From assembly GCA_965248605.1 (NCBI GenBank), contig CBDFJV010000007.1, forward strand, positions 1,922,001-1,986,000: DNA of 64,000 nt, given 5' to 3'. This DNA comes from CAUZJF01 sp965248605. Its GTDB lineage: Bacteria > Chloroflexota > Dehalococcoidia > Lucifugimonadales > CAUZJF01. Positions 25,888 through 34,423 of the stretch are shown here, in pieces. The first letter of the stretch is position 1. The number at the start of each line of letters is the position of its first letter. The position numbers and the translations under genes were made by a program. The notes beneath the pieces are model-generated. The model did no database searches. It was not told where the DNA came from and was given only the letters and a program-made list of their open reading frames with translations.

Positions 25888-26832
25888 CTATTGGCGAGGC
25901 TCTTTCGAGACTCCGAAGGAGTGTAGAGCTTCGTCAAGTGTTTTGAACGTCTTGAATCTGGTCCCCAAGAACTCGGCGAGCACCTGGTCGTCGTCGACGC
26001 CACTCACCACCACCTTGGGCTCGTCGTCTTCCTGTTGGGGATTCTGGTCAATTAGATCGAGAAACTGCGCTGGGCCGGGACCGAAACCTGATTCGAGCTC
26101 TTGAATCCATCCGTACTCCTTCATCAACACCACGACCTCAGCTATGAAACGCGATCCGTAGTCTCTGACTTTGCTGAAGTCTAGGACGATGCGGCGCTCT
26201 GGGCTAAGCTCTTCGACCTGCCGGACAATCCCTGCCCAGAAGTACCCAGACGGCTGGGTCTCTCCCTGAAAGCCAAATACCTTGACCTTGTCAACATCGT
26301 AGATTTCGCAAGGGCGGTGTCCTGCTTTGAGGATCGCCCTGATTTTGTTGCCGCTTCTGCTCCTCTCTTGCGACAGCTCCGAGCTCATGCGATGGATCAG
26401 TGACAGAGCTCGGACCTTCGTTGACCGAGAGTTATCGGCTTCTTGGCGCTGCAGTTCGGATTCCAAATCGAATCCTTCACCAGGATCGGTCACCTCGATC
26501 CGGCAATACTCAGAAGAGAGTTCAAGCTGGACACGAACGCTCCCCTTTTTCTTCTCTCCGAGTCCGTGTTCGAAGCCATTGGTGATCAGCTCCATAGAGG
26601 CGAACCGTACTTGCCTGGCGGCGTCGGACTCCCAGTTCTTGGCCGTCAGGAGGCTTTCGGCGTGCCCAGTAAACGCTAGGGCTTGCTCTTTTCGACCCTC
26701 GGTGAACTTGCCGCTCAGCGTAACGACATCCTGCTTCCACTCAGGTTGGCGTCGGATGAATTTCATCACGCCGCTGGCTGAGTTTCGGGCCTCTTTGGAA
26801 AAGAGGATTCTCAACAGTTCGAGTATAGGCAC
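25888..26832 (-). CDS. HATPase (RsbW-like) fused to a STAS-like domain
   Basis: 314 residues. The N-terminal half is a histidine-kinase-like ATPase: N-box SMELITNGFEHG, then ATP-lid glycine VTDPGEGFD. The C-terminal half, from about residue 180, has RRIVLDFSKVRDYGSRFIAE, the strand-helix pattern of STAS/DUF4325 anti-anti-sigma domains. Known separate proteins of these two types form partner switches controlling sigma factors; here both are in one chain. No sigma factor is adjacent. It is monocistronic. Confidence 0.75.
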   Translation of the reverse strand: MPILELLRILFSKEARNSASGVMKFIRRQPEWKQDVVTLSGKFTEGRKEQALAFTGHAESLLTAKNWESDAARQVRFASMELITNGFEHGLGEKKKGSVRVQLELSSEYCRIEVTDPGEGFDLESELQRQEADNSRSTKVRALSLIHRMSSELSQERSRSGNKIRAILKAGHRPCEIYDVDKVKVFGFQGETQPSGYFWAGIVRQVEELSPERRIVLDFSKVRDYGSRFIAEVVVLMKEYGWIQELESGFGPGPAQFLDLIDQNPQQEDDEPKVVVSGVDDDQVLAEFLGTRFKTFKTLDEALHSFGVSKEPRQ

Positions 26833-27043
26833 TCACAACCTCCACGCTGGGCAGGCTCAGACCTAGCCGGGGCCGTGACGGATTATATCGAAACGTCAAC
26901 CTTCCGTTCCAATCTGTTGCCTATCTGTCCCGTATTGTGGGCCACTTCAAGAACATCACTCGCGAAGCGCCTAGCGACTAGGGGGCTAAACGCCGATGTC
27001 GGCAAAATGTCGGCAACGGAGTCAGTGACGGCAGGAAAAGAAT

Positions 27044-27075
27044 TGGCCTCAGATACAATTCTGAGGCCATTTTTG
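27044..27075. terminator. Bidirectional terminator downstream of tRNA-Leu
   Basis: TGGCCTCAG (27044-27052) pairs with CTGAGGCCA (27061-27069) over 8 nt. A T5 run follows on the plus strand and a T-rich AATTCTTTTCC on the minus strand, the direction of tRNA-Leu. Confidence 0.75.
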
Positions 27076-27080
27076 CCTAT

Positions 27081-27167
27081 TGGTGCCGAGGATGAGACTC
27101 GAACTCATACAGCCTTGCGGCCACAGCGCCCTCAACGCTGCGTGTCTACCAATTCCACCACCTCGGC
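27081..27167 (-). tRNA. tRNA-Leu (anticodon GAG)
   Basis: 87 nt on the minus strand including encoded CCA (27083-27081). Acceptor GCCGAGG pairs with CCTCGGC; D-loop has GGAATTGGTAGACA; the anticodon stem CAGCG/CGCTG encloses TTGAGGG with GAG; the long variable arm (GGCCGCAAGGCT) and T-loop GTTCGAGTC are those of leucine tRNA. It decodes CUC/CUU. Confidence 0.95.
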
Positions 27168-27301
27168 ACTTAAAGAGGGTCCGGCTCGATTGGACTCTGT
27201 TGACATTATAGTCAGGGCCCGGCTGCACTGTCCACGCTCGTTGTGACCGGTCGACCTATCCCCTAGAATACGCTGCCATCAACTAGATCGAGGTGTTACG
27301 A

Positions 27302-28054
27302 ATGGCCGATGCTCCCTCCGTCAGCGACGATACCCTGGCCGCGCTGAAAGCGCTGTCGACACAGACTCTGGTCGACGCCATGTGGCGTAAGGGTTGGCCA
27401 CAAGGGTACATAGAAGGCGCACGGCCGATTGAGCCGGGACAGCGGATGTCCGGGCGTGCCGTGACGCTTCGTATGGTGCCCGAGCGTCCCGATCTCGCCG
27501 AGGATAAGCCCAAGGGCGACCAGTCGGCCGAATACATAGCGATGGAGCTATGCGGACCCGGCGAGGTTCTGGTGATCGACGCGATGGGCTGGACCTACGC
27601 CTCGGTCGGCGGCGACATCAAGTTCTTCCGGCTTCACCAGCGCAGGGCGGCTGGGCTGGTGACGGACGGCGGGGCAAGGGACAGCGTGACCCTCAAGGAG
27701 TACGGTTTTCCCGTCTACGCCGCGAGCACGACAGCGAAGCAAGGGTCGGCCGAGTTCCTGCCGTGGCAGGTGAACGATGCCATCCAGTGCGGCGGCGTAC
27801 TGGTCCGGCCCGGCGACGCCGTGGTGGGGGACGACGACGGCGTAGTGGTGGTGCCGGCAGGTATCGCCGAAGAGGTGGTTCGCATAGCCGAAGAGCGTGA
27901 GGAGGTAGAGGAGGTCGTCAAGGCGCAATTGGCCGAGGAGGGGTGCTCGCCGGGCAAGTACTACCCCTTCAACGACAACACCTGGAAGCTGTTCGAAGAG
28001 AAGACCGGCAAGAAGCCGCCGGAGAGCTATCCGACGCGTCCGGGCAAGCCCTAG
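27302..28054 (+). CDS. RraA-like / HMG aldolase family protein
   Basis: 250 residues from ATG 27302. DIKFFRLHQRRAAGLVTDGG and ARDSVTLKEYGFPVY match the RraA/4-hydroxy-4-methyl-2-oxoglutarate aldolase family, with the GGDxxxxxxxxxAxGxVxDGxxRD metal/substrate region, followed by GDAVVGDDDGVVVVPA. The C-terminal 60 residues form a charged helical extension. In a metabolic setting such proteins cleave or decarboxylate keto acids. It shares a CTAG with the stop of the convergent O-methyltransferase gene. Confidence 0.85.
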   Translation: MADAPSVSDDTLAALKALSTQTLVDAMWRKGWPQGYIEGARPIEPGQRMSGRAVTLRMVPERPDLAEDKPKGDQSAEYIAMELCGPGEVLVIDAMGWTYASVGGDIKFFRLHQRRAAGLVTDGGARDSVTLKEYGFPVYAASTTAKQGSAEFLPWQVNDAIQCGGVLVRPGDAVVGDDDGVVVVPAGIAEEVVRIAEEREEVEEVVKAQLAEEGCSPGKYYPFNDNTWKLFEEKTGKKPPESYPTRPGKP

Positions 28055-29085
28055 ACCGGCTCGCCCTCGATGATCGCGAAATCGCTCTCCGTCTTGATGA
28101 CGCGGGTCAGTTCGAAGCCGGCCGCTGCGTAAAGCGCTGCGTACTCAGCTTCCGTCCGCTCCCGGCCGCCGGGCATGACCATCATCATTACGTCACCGCG
28201 TTTCACTCGAGACGGTTCGTCGCCAGGCTCGAGTAGACGCTCGGCGACGAGCAGGCGACCTTCGTCTATGATGGCGTTGCGGCAGTTGCGCAGTATCGTC
28301 GTTGCTCGTTCATCGTCCCAATCGTGGATGATCCACTTGAGGAAATAGGCGTCTCCTCCTGAAGGGACGGACTCGAAGAAGTCGCCTGCGCGCAGCTCGC
28401 ACCGATCGGAGACGCCGTGGGCCTCGATCACGTCGCCGGCCTCCGCGATGACGTGAGGAAGGTCGACAAGGACCCCACGCAGGTGCGGGTTGGCCTTCAG
28501 TATCGTCGCCAGTGCCAAACCGCGCCCTCCCGCCACGTCGACGAGTGTCGAGATACTCGAGAAGTCGTAGGCCGTAGTCAGCTCGGAGGCGAGGCCCGCG
28601 CTGCCGCTGGTCATCGCGTCGTCGAAGACCTTGGACGCGTCTGGATCGTCTGCAAGGTGCTCGAAGAGACCGCGCCCATAGACGTAATCGAACGCGGTCT
28701 CACCCGTTCGGACACTGTGTAGGAGCTCGCCCCAGGGGCGCCACATCCATTCGGAGCCCGCCATCAAAGCCCAGGGCCGGACCGACCCCGTCACGTCGCT
28801 CCGGAGCGCGTGTGCGGTGGGTGTAAGCTCGACCTTTCCGCTTTCAGTAAACGCGAAGATTCCAAGGCTCGCCAGCGCGTGGAGAACCCGGCGGAGGGAC
28901 TCCGGATGGGCGCCGACCGCGGCGGCCAGATCGTCGACAGCGCGGGGTCCGTCCATGAGCTCGTCGGCGATACCGAGGCGGGCAGCGACGTAGATGAGCT
29001 GCGTTGCTTCGAAGCCCTGGGCCAGCTCCGTTACACGGCGTGAGGCTTGAGCTATGGAGTCCTGGTTGTCGCCTGGCTCGGTCAC
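28051..29085 (-). CDS. SAM-dependent O-methyltransferase (plant-type/ASMT-like)
   Basis: 344 residues. An N-terminal winged-helix dimerisation domain (AARLGIADELMDGPRAVDDL) precedes the catalytic domain: LVDVAGGRGLALATIL (motif I), VLVDLPHVI, ELRAGDFFESVP, and FLKWIIHDWDDE carrying the catalytic His. This is the COMT/ASMT fold acting on hydroxyl groups of small aromatic or polyketide-like compounds. It follows the SDR gene by 7 bp on the same strand, so the two probably act in one pathway. Confidence 0.88.
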   Translation of the reverse strand: MTEPGDNQDSIAQASRRVTELAQGFEATQLIYVAARLGIADELMDGPRAVDDLAAAVGAHPESLRRVLHALASLGIFAFTESGKVELTPTAHALRSDVTGSVRPWALMAGSEWMWRPWGELLHSVRTGETAFDYVYGRGLFEHLADDPDASKVFDDAMTSGSAGLASELTTAYDFSSISTLVDVAGGRGLALATILKANPHLRGVLVDLPHVIAEAGDVIEAHGVSDRCELRAGDFFESVPSGGDAYFLKWIIHDWDDERATTILRNCRNAIIDEGRLLVAERLLEPGDEPSRVKRGDVMMMVMPGGRERTEAEYAALYAAAGFELTRVIKTESDFAIIEGEPV

Positions 29086-29092
29086 GATGGGT

Positions 29093-29893
29093 TCAGTCGA
29101 GGTGGGAGCCGCCGCTCACATTGATGGCCTGGCCGGTGATGTTCTTCGAGTGGTCGGAGGCGAGAAAGGCCGCCAGGTAGCCGACGTCCTCCGGCGTCTG
29201 CTCTCTCCCCAAGGGGACCCGGTCTTTGACCGCCTCGTCGAAGGCCTCCCGCCCCGTCAGGCCGCGGTACTTTTCGTCGGCCGTCGTCCACTGGTCCGCA
29301 ATGCGCTCCCACATGGGCGTCCACAGGAGCCCGGGGCAGATGGCGTTCACGTTGACGTTGAATGGCGCAAGCTCGATGGCCATCGAGCGGGTGATGTTGA
29401 TTACGGCTGCCTTCGAAGCGCCGTAGGATAGGCTCGTTTGCGTCCCCAGGCGGCCCGCGACGGACGAGATATTAACGATCTTCCCGTAGCGACGATCTTT
29501 CATGTGTGCCGCGACCGTCCGGCTGACCCTCGCGACGCCCTTTACGTTTACGGCGTAGACGAGGTCCCAGTCCTTCTCGTCCAGGTCCTCGCGTTTCTCC
29601 CATCCCGGCGCGCCGATAACGCCGGCGTTGTTGACGAGGATATCGATTCGGCCGAAGTGCTCGATCGCTCTGGCGACCGCGCTGTCGACGGACGCCTGGT
29701 CCGTTACGTCGACCGGTAACGCCAGCGACTGTCGGCCCAGGCCGGCGACCTCCGCCGCGACGCCGCCAGCGTTTTCCTCACCGATGTCGGCGACGGCTAC
29801 GTCGGCGCCGTTCTCGGCAATGGCAATGACGATGCCTCGGCCGATGCCTCGGCCGCCACCCGTTACCAGCGCTACCTTGCCGGATACGTCCAT
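29093..29893 (-). CDS. Short-chain dehydrogenase/reductase
   Basis: 266 residues with the classical SDR pattern: TGGGRGIGRG (11-20), NNAGVIG (88-94), Ser in ISSVAG, and YGASKAAV (active Tyr/Lys), then PGLLWTPM. It oxidises or reduces a hydroxyl/keto group with NAD(P). Upstream of it lies a 24-bp palindrome repeat (29921-29943). Confidence 0.9.
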   Translation of the reverse strand: MDVSGKVALVTGGGRGIGRGIVIAIAENGADVAVADIGEENAGGVAAEVAGLGRQSLALPVDVTDQASVDSAVARAIEHFGRIDILVNNAGVIGAPGWEKREDLDEKDWDLVYAVNVKGVARVSRTVAAHMKDRRYGKIVNISSVAGRLGTQTSLSYGASKAAVINITRSMAIELAPFNVNVNAICPGLLWTPMWERIADQWTTADEKYRGLTGREAFDEAVKDRVPLGREQTPEDVGYLAAFLASDHSKNITGQAINVSGGSHLD

Positions 29894-29919
29894 TTGTCGT
29901 GCTACCTTAGCCGGGCAGA

Positions 29920-29943
29920 CGGGCGCATGCGATGCGCCCCTAC
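29920..29943. repeat. Palindromic REP-like repeat, copy A
   Basis: GGGCGCATGCGATGCGCCCC followed by TACG; it matches 63637-63660 in reverse orientation at 23 of 24 positions. It lies in intergenic DNA upstream of the SDR gene. Confidence 0.7.
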
Positions 29944-29999
29944 GAGGAACGCCGCACCCCAGGGAATCCTATTCAGACCACTAGCCGACGGCGGCTGAG

Positions 30000-30587
30000 C
30001 TAGTCCTCTCTAGTCGTCGTTTCGGCCAGAGCGAACACGCACGAGCTGGCGGACCGGCCTATGGCCCTGCGCCAGATGTCTCTGGTGTACGGCTTCCCGC
30101 CTATGTCCTTGCCGTCGTGGGTGATCGTCGCACCATCGGTGAAGAACAGCAGTGAGTATGTGACCGCGAGCCCGTCGAACACAGGCCCAGGGCCCTCGAG
30201 TATCAGAGGCGGTTGGAAGTCGGTCCACGCGGCCACAATCTTGCCGAGATCGGACGTCACCGTCCACCAAGGAGCCGTCCTGATGTCGCCGCCGGACGCG
30301 AGCTGACCATCGACCACGTCGAGCTCCCGGTCGAAGATGTTGCCGCGACCGCGGACCATCGTCTCGATGGCGAACGTTGCGACATCGCGGTTGTCCGTCA
30401 CGATCGCCGGAAAACGGTCGTCCCCAGCGACGTCGAGGAACGCGACTCGTCCTTCACCAGCCCGCGAATAACGCACGTTGTAGAGGCTCACGACACCCGT
30501 GTCGGAGTCGGCGCCGGGCTCGCGGAGATACGCTACCCAGTGCTCGCCGGACCAGACGAGTTGCCTATCGGCTATCCTTTCGACCAT
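30000..30587 (-). CDS. Hypothetical protein, 195 aa
   Basis: Not recognised. The protein appears soluble and beta-rich, without signal peptide or membrane segment (MVERIADRQLVWSGEHWVAY; later TAPWWTVTSDLGKIVAAWTD). It stands alone, divergent from the 6-phosphogluconate dehydrogenase gene. Codon use looks like its neighbours, so it is probably a real gene. Confidence 0.6.
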   Translation of the reverse strand: MVERIADRQLVWSGEHWVAYLREPGADSDTGVVSLYNVRYSRAGEGRVAFLDVAGDDRFPAIVTDNRDVATFAIETMVRGRGNIFDRELDVVDGQLASGGDIRTAPWWTVTSDLGKIVAAWTDFQPPLILEGPGPVFDGLAVTYSLLFFTDGATITHDGKDIGGKPYTRDIWRRAIGRSASSCVFALAETTTRED

Positions 30588-30685
30588 TGTCTCATTCTCC
30601 GAGTTCAGACTGTCCGAGCGCGGAGCCGATTATAGGGTTACCATAGACCCCGGTCAATTTGATTCAGACCCAGAAGGAGGCGAGC

Positions 30686-31597
30686 ATGGAGCTTGGAATG
30701 ATCGGCCTTGGGCGGATGGGTGGGAACATGGCTAGACGGCTGCTCGAAGGAGGACACCAGGTCGTTGGGTTCGACCTGAACCCCGATGCCGTCGAAGGTC
30801 TGAGGCCGGCTGGGCTGACTGGAGCGTCGTCGCTTACCGACGTGACCGTGAAGCTCACCGCGCCGCGGGTCGTGTGGATCATGGCACCCTCCGGAGACCC
30901 GACCGAGCAGACCATCCAAGACGTGTCTCAGAACCTCACATCGGGCGACGTGGTCGTCGACGGGGGCAACTCGAACTACAAGGACAGCATGAGACGGGCC
31001 TCTGAGCTCGCTGACCGGGGCCTGCACTTCGTCGACGTCGGCACCAGCGGAGGGGTGTGGGGGCTCAAGGAAGGCTACAGCATGATGGTCGGCGGCGACG
31101 CCGAGGCCTACGCGCGGGTCGAGCCGGCGCTGAAGACTCTGGCGCCCGCCCCCGACAGAGGCGTCGGACACGTCGGGCCTGCAGGTGCGGGCCACTTCGT
31201 CAAGATGGTCCACAACGGGATCGAGTACGGCATGATGCAGGCGTACGCGGAGGGGTTCGAGCTAATGGAGGCCAAGCGAGAGTTCGGGCTGGACCTCCAG
31301 AACATTGCCGAGATCTGGCGGTGGGGGAGTGTGGTGCGTTCATGGCTGCTGGACCTGACTGCGGCAGCGCTAGAGGAAGACCCAAAGCTGGAGTCGTTGG
31401 CGGCGTACGTCGAAGACTCAGGAGAGGGTCGCTGGACTCTGGAAGAGTCGTTTGAGCTGGGCGTCCCGATGCCCGTGATCGCCCTATCGCTTCAGGCGCG
31501 ATTCCGGTCGCGCCAGGAGCAGCCATTCGGGGCGAAGCTATTGGCGGCGATGCGGAACCAGTTCGGCGGCCACGCCGTCAAAAGGTCGGACCGATAA
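30686..31597 (+). CDS. gnd: 6-phosphogluconate dehydrogenase, short (YqeC/GndA-like) form
   Basis: 303 residues from ATG 30686 (AAGGAGG 7 nt before). GMIGLGRMGGNMARRL (3-18) is the NAD(P)-binding loop, DGGNSNYKDS and DVGTSGGVWGLKEGY form the substrate site, and GAGHFVKMVHNGIEYGMMQA holds the catalytic Lys. It converts 6-phosphogluconate to ribulose 5-phosphate and CO2. The short form is typical of Gram-positive and Chloroflexota genomes and often prefers NAD; Asp after the first beta strand (GFDLNPD) is consistent with NAD use. Confidence 0.9.
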   Translation: MELGMIGLGRMGGNMARRLLEGGHQVVGFDLNPDAVEGLRPAGLTGASSLTDVTVKLTAPRVVWIMAPSGDPTEQTIQDVSQNLTSGDVVVDGGNSNYKDSMRRASELADRGLHFVDVGTSGGVWGLKEGYSMMVGGDAEAYARVEPALKTLAPAPDRGVGHVGPAGAGHFVKMVHNGIEYGMMQAYAEGFELMEAKREFGLDLQNIAEIWRWGSVVRSWLLDLTAAALEEDPKLESLAAYVEDSGEGRWTLEESFELGVPMPVIALSLQARFRSRQEQPFGAKLLAAMRNQFGGHAVKRSDR

Positions 31598-31616
31598 GAG
31601 CGAGAAGCCGACGCCG

Positions 31617-32903
31617 CTAGGACAGCGGTGCTGTCGGCTGCAGCTGGACCGGGCGCTCAGCCCCCGTGTCCAACGTCTCCACCGCCCCAGCAACGACGTG
31701 GGCTGCGTCGTCTATGGAAAGCCGGTCGACGTTGATGACGAGATCGTAGCGGTCCATTTCGAGCAAGTCGGAGCCAAGCAGGTTCTTGAAGACGGACGCT
31801 GTCTCTCGGTCCGCTCGTTTCATCCACGTCGCCGCCTCTGCTTCATCAAGTCCCTGCTCGGTCGCCAGGCGTCTGCCGCGGAACTCAGGAGAGGCCGACA
31901 CGAACACGTCGACGGACTTGGCGCCGGCCGGAACGAACAGATGACTAGCGTGGGAGTGGAGGACCACGTCGCCTTCCGCGACGAACTTCCTGATCGCGCT
32001 TCCCAAGACCTCGACGTACTGTTTCTTCGTGATGCGGTCTTCGAGTGCGTAGCGGTCCTCGCTCGAGCTGTCCGAGGAAACCCAGTGGTAGCCGTTGTCG
32101 TATGCGCCCGACCACTCCGCCGAAACGGCCATGGCATTGAGCCAGCGCGACCAGAACGATCGGTGGCTACTCTCGAAGGCCTGGAGCTCGCCCGGCGAGC
32201 ATCGAAGCCGTTGGCAGACGCGCTCGGCGATCTCTTCGTCGACGAAGCGCCGGCCTGTTAGCTGGGCGACCCGGCGGCCGATTGCGCCGGAGCCGCTGCC
32301 TTGCAGACCGTGGACTGTCAACACCGCCGCCGTTCGCGGGTCTTTGGACTTGCCGCCCCGCCTGGCGTACGACCTCGCGTGGATCGCCAGTATCGACGCG
32401 TTCAAGGAGGAGCCGTCCGGACGCTTGCATAGCTCCCGCGTCTCCTCCCGGACGAAGCCGAGCTTCTCGAAAAGGCCGAAGGCAGGTGCGTTGTCTTCAG
32501 GCACGTTGACCCAGGCGCGTTCGAGCCGAAACTCGTCGAAGATCTTGTCGAGCATAACGAGCACCGTCGCTGTCCCATAGCCGTGGTGCCAATTGTCCTT
32601 ACGTCCGATCAAGAGGGACAACTCCGCGCCGCCCTGACCGTCCATCACCAGCTGGCATTCACCGATGTGCTCGTCTACGGGTGTATATATCGAGTAGATC
32701 AGCCTGTGGGGGTCGCGAAAAACGCGGTCCCATTCGGCGTCGGACGCTTCGAGTACGTAGAGTGGATCATAGCCTCTGTGTATGGGATCACCACAGCCGT
32801 AGTGGCCAAACCACTTTGTCGATAGCTCTTTATCTTCGAGCCACCAGGCGATCCGGTCGACGTCTTCCCGCGAAACGTCCTTCAGTTTTACTTCTGGAAG
32901 CAT
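31617..32903 (-). CDS. GNAT acetyltransferase fused to a cytidylate-kinase-like domain
   Basis: 428 residues from ATG 32903 (GGAGG 6 nt upstream); a longer start at 32948 has no ribosome site and lies in a hairpin loop. N-terminal 175 residues: GNAT with IGRKDNWHHGYGTATVLVML and NVPEDNAPAFGLFEKLGF. C-terminal 240 residues: P-loop-like LTVHGLQGSGSGAIGRRVAQ followed by VDEEIAERVCQRL and ASHLFVPAGAKSVDVFV, the AAK/cytidylate_kin2-like fold. The Walker A loop has GSGSGAIG rather than GxxGxGKS/T, so the conserved Lys is absent and kinase activity is doubtful. A rare fusion; function unknown. Confidence 0.75.
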   Translation of the reverse strand: MLPEVKLKDVSREDVDRIAWWLEDKELSTKWFGHYGCGDPIHRGYDPLYVLEASDAEWDRVFRDPHRLIYSIYTPVDEHIGECQLVMDGQGGAELSLLIGRKDNWHHGYGTATVLVMLDKIFDEFRLERAWVNVPEDNAPAFGLFEKLGFVREETRELCKRPDGSSLNASILAIHARSYARRGGKSKDPRTAAVLTVHGLQGSGSGAIGRRVAQLTGRRFVDEEIAERVCQRLRCSPGELQAFESSHRSFWSRWLNAMAVSAEWSGAYDNGYHWVSSDSSSEDRYALEDRITKKQYVEVLGSAIRKFVAEGDVVLHSHASHLFVPAGAKSVDVFVSASPEFRGRRLATEQGLDEAEAATWMKRADRETASVFKNLLGSDLLEMDRYDLVINVDRLSIDDAAHVVAGAVETLDTGAERPVQLQPTAPLS

Positions 32904-33609
32904 CACACCCCTCCGTCTGCTGTAATCGAGCACGTTTCCCTCAGGCATTGCGCTGAGGGCATGATGTTGTCGGCAAAATACCTGAGCGCCACGGTTTTGT
33001 CAAGGTCAGGCATCTCATGATGTCCATTTCGTAAGTGGATGAAGTGACACCAACGCATTCCATTTCATGCGTGAGGTATCAGGAAAGTTCTTTCGTAAGT
33101 TGCTGTTCAAGTCGGTGGGCTCTGGTCTGCTATCAGACGCGATGGGTGACTTCTCCAAGTGTCGCAATCTGTCGCATCCCGTAGCAACCGCTGTCAGAAC
33201 GATAGTCAAACGGCTCATTGCTCTTCACCCCCTTTAGTTACGTGGAGTCTGCCGGTCAGGCAGCCCCATCCGCTTTGCTGAGAAGTGTAGAGCGCGGTTC
33301 AATCAGAGAGCGAGGGGGCAACCAATCAGAAATGTTCAGGAAACGGTCAGTGGTGGCGAGGATGCCGCGAGCTCCCCACCCAGAGCCAATCGGCTGAAAG
33401 GACCGCCAACCGCCGAGGAGGCGGCGAGAAAAACGAAAGGGGTTGGTCTTGGTACGAGCGCCACCTTGCGATGCTAGATCAGGCGAGCCACATAGCTGGC
33501 GAAAGGAGCCGATCTGTACGGCGCTAGCGGCCGGGTACATTGCCTTGCTGCTATTTCCCGCGGTCAGGTACCATGGGACCGATCGACCGTTGCCCAAGGT
33601 GAGTGGTAC
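32904..33609. other. Intergenic stretch, ~700 bp
   Basis: No convincing gene on either strand. A hairpin CCCTCAG/CTGAGGG (32938-32959) surrounds a possible upstream start of the GNAT-kinase gene. The short frames at 33015-33218 and 33256-33597 look like chance. Confidence 0.5.
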
Positions 33610-34296
33610 GTGGCCGAGTCATACCTTGAACGACTCTCTGGCGAGCATGTAGGAGAAGTCGTTGCGTTGGATAGGGAACAGCTAACCATTGGGCGAGATC
33701 GAACGTGCGACGTCGTTACCGATGCAACCATTCCCAGAGTTTCCGGCCTCCACGCCGTAATCCGTAAAGATCCGCGGGGTTGGTCGTTGAGTGACGTAGG
33801 CACAAGAGGTCAAGGTAGCTCTTATGGCACTTTCGTCAACGGAGTGTCGCTGGCTGCAAATGTGCGTCAGATTTTGTATCCACAGGACGAAATCTGTCTT
33901 GGTGGCAAGACGGGGATGTACTTCCGCTTTGCCACTTCTGGGACGCTTCAAGAGGCGGAGCGAGCTACCGATACCATCGGTGCAAGGCTGAGGGTCGACG
34001 CCGCGACCCGTTCCGTCTTTCTAGACAACCGTCTGACAGAAATAAGGCTATCACCTCAGCAATTCGACCTTGTAGCACTCTTATGGAATAGACGCCCGAA
34101 CGTATGTACGTTTGGCGAAATATGCGAAGAGCTCTGGAACGACGAATACCAGTCCCACTGGGTTACAGTTCCCGAGGACATCCGTGAGAGGATCAACCAA
34201 CTAGTCTACGAATTGCGAGCCTCCATGAAACCCTATCTCGAAGGGCGAAACATCGTCGAAAGTCGATGGGGAGTCGGCTACAGGCTAACCGACTAG
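33610..34296 (+). CDS. FHA domain - winged helix (Trans_reg_C) regulator
   Basis: 228 residues from GTG 33610. The FHA domain (about 22-105) has TIGRDRTCDV, VSGLHAVI and GSSYGTFVNG, the Arg, Ser/His and Asn that bind phosphothreonine. The C-terminal half has an OmpR-type winged helix: ATRSVFLDNRLTEIRLSPQQ, FDLVALL and ESRWGVGYRLTD. It would link Ser/Thr kinase signalling to transcription, as in EmbR, but with the FHA first and no BTAD domain. No kinase gene lies nearby. Confidence 0.85.
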   Translation: MAESYLERLSGEHVGEVVALDREQLTIGRDRTCDVVTDATIPRVSGLHAVIRKDPRGWSLSDVGTRGQGSSYGTFVNGVSLAANVRQILYPQDEICLGGKTGMYFRFATSGTLQEAERATDTIGARLRVDAATRSVFLDNRLTEIRLSPQQFDLVALLWNRRPNVCTFGEICEELWNDEYQSHWVTVPEDIRERINQLVYELRASMKPYLEGRNIVESRWGVGYRLTD

Positions 34297-34402
34297 CACC
34301 ACGCCTAGATCGTCTGCGACTGATCGACACTAGGTCCTAGGCTTGATTGACCAGCCTCCGATGGTGCTCGGCTTCGATCGCTCCACTTGGCCGAGTCGCT
34401 GC

Positions 34403-34423
34403 GCATGCCGTGTTACGGCATGC
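34403..34423. other. Perfect 9-bp hairpin after the FHA regulator
   Basis: GCATGCCGT-GTT-ACGGCATGC. There is no T-run, so it is a hairpin of unknown role or a poor terminator. The rest of 34297-34578 shows nothing recognisable. Confidence 0.45.

Noticed and set aside
33256..33597. 113-aa gene on the minus strand
   Set aside because: No family features, no ribosome site, and composition unlike neighbouring genes.
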